From Herpetosiphon geysericola (GTDB lineage Bacteria > Chloroflexota > Chloroflexia > Chloroflexales > Herpetosiphonaceae), in assembly GCF_001306135.1 (NCBI RefSeq), contig NZ_LGKP01000046.1:1-64000 (forward strand): a DNA stretch of 64,000 nucleotides, written 5' to 3'. Every line of letters begins with the position of its first letter. Positions within the stretch are counted from its first letter, which is position 1. Below, in pieces: positions 59,214 to 64,000 of the stretch. Under the pieces are notes generated by a model. It ran no database searches, was not told where the DNA came from, and saw only the letters and a list, made by a program, of their open reading frames with translations. The position numbers and the translations under genes are program-made.

Positions 59214-60074
59214 ATGTTGCCAGAAACACTTATTCAACAAATGAGCCATGGCTGGATTCACGCTCCGATTGCCTCGCTGATTTACCACCGCAGCGGGCGC
59301 GCCGAATTACTCAACCTTGCGGGAATGGAGTTATTGCAATATCAACCAGAAGAAGCCACCCAAGCGCAACAGCATTATAATCTGCATCGTGACCCTTCGC
59401 TCCAAGCGCCACTCACCAAAAATGCCATTACCTCCGCATTCGAGGGCAAAAAATCCCGCATCAGCGAGCTTGATTATGAGTTGCTGAACGTCCATGCCCG
59501 TCCATCTGGCAAGCATATCGTGGCGCGGCTCAATCTTGCTCCCTTGCGTGTCGAGGAAAAAACTGGCGAGTATATTGTGGCGTTCTTTACCGATATTACC
59601 GCTCAAGTAACAATGCGCCGCGAACTGGATGCTCGCAAGCACGAAATTCAGCTTGTAGAACAGCAACAAGAAGCGATGCGCGCCGAAATCGAGGCCCGCT
59701 CCGCTCCGGTTGTGCCAGTTCTGCCTGGCATTTTGGTGCTGCCACTGGTTGGCGCAGTCGATTCACGCCGCGCCGAATATGTGCTGAATTGTTTGTTGGA
59801 AGCTGCCTCAGAGCATAGCGCCGACACATTATTGCTTGATGTAACGGGCATTCCAGTTGTCGATACCGCAGTTGCTAATTATCTGCTGCAAGCAATCAAA
59901 GCGCTTAAGCTGCTTGGCACCGATACAATCGTCGTTGGCATCAGCCCTGAAATTGCCCAAACCTTGGTTCAATTGGGCTTGCGGCTTGAAGATATTACCA
60001 CCCGCGCCGATTTGCAAAGCGGCTTGCAAACTGCGCTCCGTCGGCAAGGCCAAGTTATTCGTGCTCGTTCGTGA
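59214..60074 (+). CDS. PAS-STAS (RsbR-like) regulatory protein, first copy
   Basis: A 286-residue protein. A PAS-like domain (about 10-130) is joined by a coiled coil (about 132-165, RRELDARKHEIQLVEQQQEA) to a STAS domain (about 168-280) with LVLPLVGAVDSRRAEYVL, DVTGIPVVDTAVANYLLQA and TTRADLQSGL. The Thr residues in VVDT and TTRAD lie where RsbR-type stressosome proteins are phosphorylated (family knowledge, not tested here). It is followed 9 bp later by a paralogue and then a receiver-domain protein. Possible role: partner-switching or stressosome-like signalling. Confidence 0.8.
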   Translation: MLPETLIQQMSHGWIHAPIASLIYHRSGRAELLNLAGMELLQYQPEEATQAQQHYNLHRDPSLQAPLTKNAITSAFEGKKSRISELDYELLNVHARPSGKHIVARLNLAPLRVEEKTGEYIVAFFTDITAQVTMRRELDARKHEIQLVEQQQEAMRAEIEARSAPVVPVLPGILVLPLVGAVDSRRAEYVLNCLLEAASEHSADTLLLDVTGIPVVDTAVANYLLQAIKALKLLGTDTIVVGISPEIAQTLVQLGLRLEDITTRADLQSGLQTALRRQGQVIRARS

Positions 60075-60083
60075 GGTGCGCCC

Positions 60084-60938
60084 ATGGCTTCTAGCTTAAA
60101 TACACTCATTCGTAGTAGCGCTTGGTCGGTTATGTCAATCGGATCAGCAATTTACGACAGCACTGGCAAGGCGGTCTATACCAACACTGCCTTGCGGCGG
60201 ATTTTCAATCTCAGCCCAGCAGAAATGTTGGAGCTTCAGGGCAACTACAATTTATTTGATGATCCTTCGCTAGCCGATCCCGAGGTTCAGGCCGCGATCA
60301 AACGCGCCTTTGCTGGCGAAAAAGTCCTTTTGCCAACTTTAGATTATGTGATTGTCGATGCCCATGGCCAGCCAAGCAATCGCCACTTAGCTGCACGGTT
60401 TACGCTCAAACCACTGGGCGATGTTCAGCCACCAGAATATGTCGTGGGCTATTTTCACGATGTCAGCGAAGCAATGGAGCTGGAAACCCAAATTAGCGCC
60501 CGCCGCGACGAAATTGCCCGGATGAGCCAGCAAGATTCTTTGCTCAAGGCCGAAATTGCTGCGCGGGCGGTGCCAGTTGTGCCAATTTTGCCAGGTATTT
60601 TGGTCTTGCCCTTGGTTGGCGGCATCGATCCCGTCCAAGCTGATCAAATTATCACCGCTTTGTTACAAGCCAGCTCGCGCAACAACGCCGACACCGTGAT
60701 TTTAGATTTGACTGGCGTGCCAGTGGTTGATACCGCTGTGGCCAACTACATTTTGCAGGCCATCAACGCGCTTAAGTTGCTTGGCACCGAAACGATTGTG
60801 GTAGGCATTAGCAACGATATCGCCCAAACGATTGTGCAATTAGGCATTCGCTTGGATAGCATCGCCACCCGCGCCGATTTGCAAAGTGGCTTAATGGCCG
60901 CCCTCGAACGCCAAAACTTGACGATCGAGTCGATCTAA
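60084..60938 (+). CDS. PAS-STAS (RsbR-like) regulatory protein, second copy
   Basis: A 284-residue tandem paralogue of the preceding protein with the same PAS, coiled-coil and STAS layout (LVLPLVGGIDPVQADQI, DLTGVPVVDTAVANYILQA, ATRADLQSGL). The STAS halves are much more alike than the PAS halves, so the pair probably senses different inputs but shares a complex. One change is ATRADLQ in place of TTRADLQ at the second candidate phosphosite region, although a Thr remains. GAGG precedes the ATG by 7 bases. Confidence 0.8.
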   Translation: MASSLNTLIRSSAWSVMSIGSAIYDSTGKAVYTNTALRRIFNLSPAEMLELQGNYNLFDDPSLADPEVQAAIKRAFAGEKVLLPTLDYVIVDAHGQPSNRHLAARFTLKPLGDVQPPEYVVGYFHDVSEAMELETQISARRDEIARMSQQDSLLKAEIAARAVPVVPILPGILVLPLVGGIDPVQADQIITALLQASSRNNADTVILDLTGVPVVDTAVANYILQAINALKLLGTETIVVGISNDIAQTIVQLGIRLDSIATRADLQSGLMAALERQNLTIESI

Positions 60939-60940
60939 CG

Positions 60941-60949
60941 TGCTATAAT
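60941..60949 (+). promoter_or_regulatory. Extended -10 promoter of the response-regulator gene
   Basis: TGCTATAAT directly after the second STAS gene gives the REC gene its own start in addition to any readthrough. Confidence 0.55.
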
Positions 60950-61014
60950 CGCTGCATTATTCTCGCTCAATCTGGCTATGCCTTGGCATTGGCTTGTGGA
61001 TAGGAATTTTGGTT

Positions 61015-62049
61015 TTGACCTTCATTTTGTTGCTTGATGAAGATCGGGCGTTTTCGGCCACGCTCGCTCGCACTTTAGAGATGGCTAGTTATCGGGTGAT
61101 GCGCGAGTGGACTGAAACCAGCGCCCGCGAAGTTGCCCGCACCCAACAGCCCGACCTGATTTTGCTCGATCTTGAGCTGGGCCGCGAACAAGGCTGGGCC
61201 TTGCTTGATGAACTGGTTGGCTTGGGCTTGCGGGTCATGGTGATGTCGCATCGCAGCAGCGCCGAGGATATTGCCCGTGGCTTGCGTGCTGGCGCGACCG
61301 ATTATATTACCAAGCCCTATCGCACTGAAGAATTGCTGGCACGGATTGCGATTCGCTTGCGCCAAGCCCCGCCACCTTCCCTGCAACGCGCCGATACCCG
61401 TGCGCCCAAATTGGCAGCCGAGCCTATAATCGAAACGCCTGAGCCTGAACCAGTGGTTGAGGTCGCAGCGCCTGCCTTGAATATTCCGCTTGGTCAGCGA
61501 CTGCGCCAAGCTCGCAAGCAGCGCAATATCTCGCTCGTCCAAGCCAATTTGGATACTAAAATCCAAATGTACTATATTCAGGCAATCGAAGAAGAAAAAT
61601 ATGCCTTGTTGCCGCGTGGCAGCGCCGCCGAAGAAATTGTGCAACGTTATGCCCAATTTTTGAGCGAAGATCCAGCCCAGGCCTTGGCCGAGTTTCGGCG
61701 TTTACACCATAGCGATGTTGAAACCCTCCGCAATTTGGGCGGTCAGCCAGTGCGCTATCAACGCCGAATTTCGTGGCCGTTGGTTTTGAGCCTCGTGGCG
61801 CTGTTAACTTGTGGCTTGGGTTCAGGCGCAATTGCCCTGCTCTTCCCTGAAGAAATGCGCAACGTCACAACCAACGTGCGGGCGATGTTCAGCGACCCAA
61901 CCGCCACGCCAACGCTCACGCCAACGCCGACGGCGACTCCAACATTAACCCCAACGCTCACGCCGACGGCAACCCCCAGCCCAACGCCAACAGCAACGCC
62001 AGAACCAAGCCCAACCCTTGATCCAAATGCGCCAACGGCGACGCCTTAA
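61015..62049 (+). CDS. Receiver-domain protein with RodZ-like HTH, one membrane helix and Thr/Pro tail
   Basis: A 344-residue protein if started at TTG 61015 (AGGA about 9 bases upstream); TTG 60994 is an alternative. The receiver domain (about 1-118) has the acidic pair DED, phospho-acceptor Asp in LILLDLELG, MSHRSS and the Lys of ITKPY. After a Pro/Glu linker comes a RodZ/HTH_25-type domain (about 155-235; LGQRLRQARKQRNISLVQANLDTKI split at 160-184). One transmembrane helix (about 255-277) and an exported Thr-Pro tail (about 295-344) follow. This links a cytoplasmic phosphorelay input to the envelope. It may act with the two PAS-STAS proteins. Confidence 0.78.
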   Translation: MTFILLLDEDRAFSATLARTLEMASYRVMREWTETSAREVARTQQPDLILLDLELGREQGWALLDELVGLGLRVMVMSHRSSAEDIARGLRAGATDYITKPYRTEELLARIAIRLRQAPPPSLQRADTRAPKLAAEPIIETPEPEPVVEVAAPALNIPLGQRLRQARKQRNISLVQANLDTKIQMYYIQAIEEEKYALLPRGSAAEEIVQRYAQFLSEDPAQALAEFRRLHHSDVETLRNLGGQPVRYQRRISWPLVLSLVALLTCGLGSGAIALLFPEEMRNVTTNVRAMFSDPTATPTLTPTPTATPTLTPTLTPTATPSPTPTATPEPSPTLDPNAPTATP

Positions 62050-62058
62050 GGAGTTTAT

Positions 62059-63339
62059 ATGTCAATCAAAGCTGATCGCTGGATTAAGCGCATGGCCCAA
62101 GAACACGGCATGATCGAGCCATTTATCGATGGCCAAGTGCGCGGCGGAGTCGTCTCCTATGGCTTGTCGTCGTATGGCTACGATATTCGGATCGCCGATG
62201 AATTTAAAATTTTCACCAATGTCAATTCGGCAATTATCGACCCCAAAAACTTCGATCCGCGCTCATTCGTCGATGTCAAAGCTGATGTCTGTATCATTCC
62301 ACCAAACTCGTTTGTGCTCTGCCGCACCATCGAATATTTCCGCATTCCGCGCAATGTGCTGTGCGTGTGCGTCGGCAAATCAACGTATGCACGCTGTTTT
62401 AGCGGCGATACTCGGGTCGCGCTGGTTGATGGCACAAACCCAACCTTGGCGGAAATGGCTAAACGCTCAGAGCAAGGCGAGCTATTCTGGGGCTATAGCA
62501 TTGGGCCAAATGGCCGAATCATTGTGACGCTGCTTGAACAGCCACGCTACATCGGGCGCGACAGCTTGCTGGAAATCACGCTTGATAATGGACAGACCAT
62601 CCAATGCACTCCTGATCATGAGTTTATGCGGCGCGATGGCACGATGGTGCAAGCAGCCAATTTGCGGCCAAACGATTCTTTGATGCCCTTATATCGCCAA
62701 CTTTTTCGTGGCTATGAAATGGTCTATCAATTGATCAATGGCCATTATTTCCCAACCCATCGCCTAGCCGATGAATGGAATCTTCGCCATAATATTTATG
62801 CCGAGCAAGCTCATACCCATCGCCATCACATTGACCATGATCGCCTCAACAACCAACCATGGAACATCATGCGCATGGATGCTGAGTATCGCCAATTGCG
62901 TCAACCAGCAACTTTGCAATCAATCCAGACGTTAAATGATCAGCGCAATCAGACCAATCAACAGCATTACCGTCAAGCGCCAGTTGGGCAGCACACGCCC
63001 CAACCAGTCAACCACAAAATCACCGCGATCAAGGAATTGGCTGGCACACACGATGTCTATTGTTTATCGGTGCCTGAAGCTGGCAACTTTGCGCTTGATG
63101 CAGGCGTTTTTGTTTCAAACTGTGGTCTGATCGCGAATGTAACGCCCTTCGAGCCAGGCTGGGAAGGCTACGTGACGATCGAAATTAGTAATACCACCCC
63201 ATTGCCAGCCAAAATCTACGCCAACGAAGGCATCGCCCAAGTGCTGTTTTTCGAGGGCGATGAGTTGCCAGAAGTGGCCTATGATGATCGTTCGGGCAAG
63301 TATCAAGGCCAAACAGGCGTAACCTTGCCGCGAATTTAA
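62059..63339 (+). CDS. dcd: dCTP deaminase containing an in-frame intein
   Basis: A 426-codon gene with AAGGAG 5 bases before the ATG. Residues 1-112 and 355-426 together give a 184-residue dCTP deaminase, the normal length. The catalytic segment GKSTYAR (Ser and Arg equivalent to E. coli Ser111 and Arg115) ends the first part. [14 protein letters not shown] and the catalytic Glu of VTIEISN start the second. The 242 residues between carry intein motifs. Family role: dCTP to dUTP (some members also form dUMP) for thymidylate supply. The unspliced protein should be inactive because the catalytic residues are split. Confidence 0.92.
   Translation: MSIKADRWIKRMAQEHGMIEPFIDGQVRGGVVSYGLSSYGYDIRIADEFKIFTNVNSAIIDPKNFDPRSFVDVKADVCIIPPNSFVLCRTIEYFRIPRNVLCVCVGKSTYARCFSGDTRVALVDGTNPTLAEMAKRSEQGELFWGYSIGPNGRIIVTLLEQPRYIGRDSLLEITLDNGQTIQCTPDHEFMRRDGTMVQAANLRPNDSLMPLYRQLFRGYEMVYQLINGHYFPTHRLADEWNLRHNIYAEQAHTHRHHIDHDRLNNQPWNIMRMDAEYRQLRQPATLQSIQTLNDQRNQTNQQHYRQAPVGQHTPQPVNHKITAIKELAGTHDVYCLSVPEAGNFALDAGVFVSNCGLIANVTPFEPGWEGYVTIEISNTTPLPAKIYANEGIAQVLFFEGDELPEVAYDDRSGKYQGQTGVTLPRI
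62395..63120 (+). other. Intein (242 aa) with HNH-like endonuclease core
   Basis: It starts with Cys113 (block [11 protein letters not shown]) and ends with Ser-Asn354 before the +1 Cys355. Block B has QCTPDHEF with the TxxH-type His. Block F reads [19 protein letters not shown]. The terminal dipeptide is Ser-Asn in place of the common His-Asn. The middle contains [20 protein letters not shown] (about residues 254-273), an HNH-type core with His256, His257 and Asp259. The insertion lies right after the catalytic Arg of Dcd. Confidence 0.92.
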
Positions 63340-63347
63340 TTATTGAT

Positions 63348-63376
63348 TTGGCCATTTTAATAAATCAGCCTACAAT
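63348..63376 (+). promoter_or_regulatory. Sigma-70-type promoter candidate of acpS
   Basis: TTGGCC (63348-63353) and TACAAT (63371-63376) are spaced 17 bp. A small ACCACCATG/GTGGTAG-like hairpin lies in the leader. Confidence 0.5.
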
Positions 63377-63419
63377 ACAAGCAACCACCATGTTCGTGGT
63401 AGCAAGGATGTAAAAGCAT

Positions 63420-63803
63420 ATGTTGGTAACAGGTGTTGATTTAATTGAGATCGATCGGATTAATCAGGCAGTTTCGCGCTGGGGCCAGCGTTTTGCCCGC
63501 CGCGTGTGGACAGAGGCAGAATGGTTGCGTTGCCGTGATAGCGCTCAATCGCTCGCCGCACGCTGGGCAGCCAAGGAAGCTGCTGCTAAAGCCCTTGGTG
63601 TTGGCTTAAAGGGCATCGGCCATCCCGCTTGTTCGGTTGCATGGCGCGAGATTGAAGTGGCTAATGATCCTCAAGGCAAGCCTATGTTGCGGCTCCACGG
63701 TGCAGCCCATCAACGCTCTGAAGAGCTAGGCATTCGCCATTGGTCGGTCAGCCTTTCGCATAGCGGCGAGCAAGCAATCGCGTTTGTGGTAGGCATGGGC
63801 TAG
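63420..63803 (+). CDS. acpS: Holo-[acyl-carrier-protein] synthase
   Basis: A 127-residue phosphopantetheinyl transferase of the AcpS group, the usual length. The Mg-binding Asp of VTGVDLIEIDRI and the Glu of ARWAAKEAAAKALG are intact, and SVSLSHSGEQAIAFV forms the C-terminal strand. Reaction: transfer of 4'-phosphopantetheine from CoA to a serine on apo-ACP, needed for fatty-acid synthesis. AAGGATG precedes the ATG. A long perfect terminator follows. Confidence 0.9.
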   Translation: MLVTGVDLIEIDRINQAVSRWGQRFARRVWTEAEWLRCRDSAQSLAARWAAKEAAAKALGVGLKGIGHPACSVAWREIEVANDPQGKPMLRLHGAAHQRSEELGIRHWSVSLSHSGEQAIAFVVGMG

Positions 63804-63814
63804 CTCAAATAGAA

Positions 63815-63854
63815 TCAATGGGCGCTAGCAGTTGGCTAGCGCCCATTGATGTTT
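63815..63854. terminator. Bidirectional terminator after acpS
   Basis: TCAATGGGCGCTAGC (63815-63829) pairs perfectly with GCTAGCGCCCATTGA (63835-63849), 15 bp, between convergent genes. Confidence 0.88.
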
Positions 63855-63860
63855 AAGCAC

Positions 63861-64000
63861 CTAATTAGCCAAAAACGAAATCAAACGGCCTTCTGCGTCG
63901 TACAACGAAGCATCATCTGGATCATTATTATTCCAAATTGGGCCTGATGCGGTGGAATTAATCGTGCGAGTTTCGCCAGCAGCCAAACTTCCAGCCAGCG
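63861..64000 (-). CDS. 3' end of a gene with lamin-tail-like C-terminus (partial)
   Basis: The minus strand from the right edge reads through about 45 codons to a TAG at 63863-63861. The translated end includes GSLAAGETRTI, GPIWNNNDPDDASLYD and GRLISFLAN. This resembles the last strands of a lamin-tail domain (pattern IWNN-x-x-D-x-A-x-LYD-x-x-G), as on many exported nucleases and surface proteins. The rest lies outside the window, so the enzyme part is unknown. Confidence 0.65.
   Translation of the reverse strand, partial: LAGSLAAGETRTINSTASGPIWNNNDPDDASLYDAEGRLISFLAN

Overview
The window looks like chromosomal DNA of a Chloroflexota bacterium, most likely a Herpetosiphon-like filamentous glider. 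This is inference, not a database match. It rests on moderate GC, many secreted proteins with long Thr-Pro linkers, several secreted hydrolases (two NUC-type nucleases, a multidomain GH18 chitinase, a bacterial expansin), a roadblock-domain protein, and recurrent short interspersed repeats. No phage, plasmid, rRNA, tRNA or CRISPR locus was recognised.

Layout. 1-9.1 kb: a secreted NUC nuclease with a lamin-tail domain, an ABC-2 exporter (ATPase plus two permeases), a secreted S9 peptidase, and a minus-strand thiN-HAD pair. 9.2-18 kb: an envelope-glycan cluster (GT2-GT4 fusion, GT4, methyltransferase, GT39) ending in selB. 18-24.5 kb: DUF2342 metalloprotease, TPR protein, MDMPI-fold protein, two PNP/MTAP paralogues, two methionine aminopeptidases in tandem, and lspA. 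24.5-36.8 kb: TPR-GGDEF protein, degenerate GTPase fused to a roadblock domain, second NUC nuclease, MFS transporter, expansin, glutamine synthetase, PAS histidine kinase, PhaR-like protein, patatin. 37.3-43.3 kb: chitinase, an ECF sigma/anti-sigma pair whose anti-sigma has an extraordinary cysteine-pair tail, a Cys-less redoxin-like protein and an AraC regulator.

43.8-49.7 kb is a tightly overlapped six-gene operon encoding a complete route from trans-4-hydroxy-L-proline to 2-oxoglutarate: epimerase, three-subunit D-hydroxyproline dehydrogenase, pyrroline-hydroxycarboxylate deaminase and 2-oxoglutarate semialdehyde dehydrogenase. Two inverted copies of a repeat of about 145-150 bp bracket it. 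50-59.2 kb: membrane protein, an AAA ATPase-CpaF pair, a lipoprotein, tandem GNAT, YciI, isoaspartyl peptidase, methyltransferase. 59.2-63.8 kb: two tandem PAS-STAS (RsbR-like) proteins, a REC-HTH-TM-Thr/Pro protein, a dCTP deaminase interrupted by a 242-residue intein at its active site, and acpS. A truncated minus-strand gene with a lamin-tail-like C-terminus runs off the right edge.

The most notable items are the dcd intein, the Cys-repeat anti-sigma module, the inverted repeats around the hydroxyproline operon, the pseudo-GTPase/roadblock fusion, and a shared C-terminal LP-x-x-x-K/R ending on three exported proteins. Start sites were revised from the longest reading frame wherever a Shine-Dalgarno sequence or domain start favoured an internal codon. 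All domain assignments are from motif reading, not searches.
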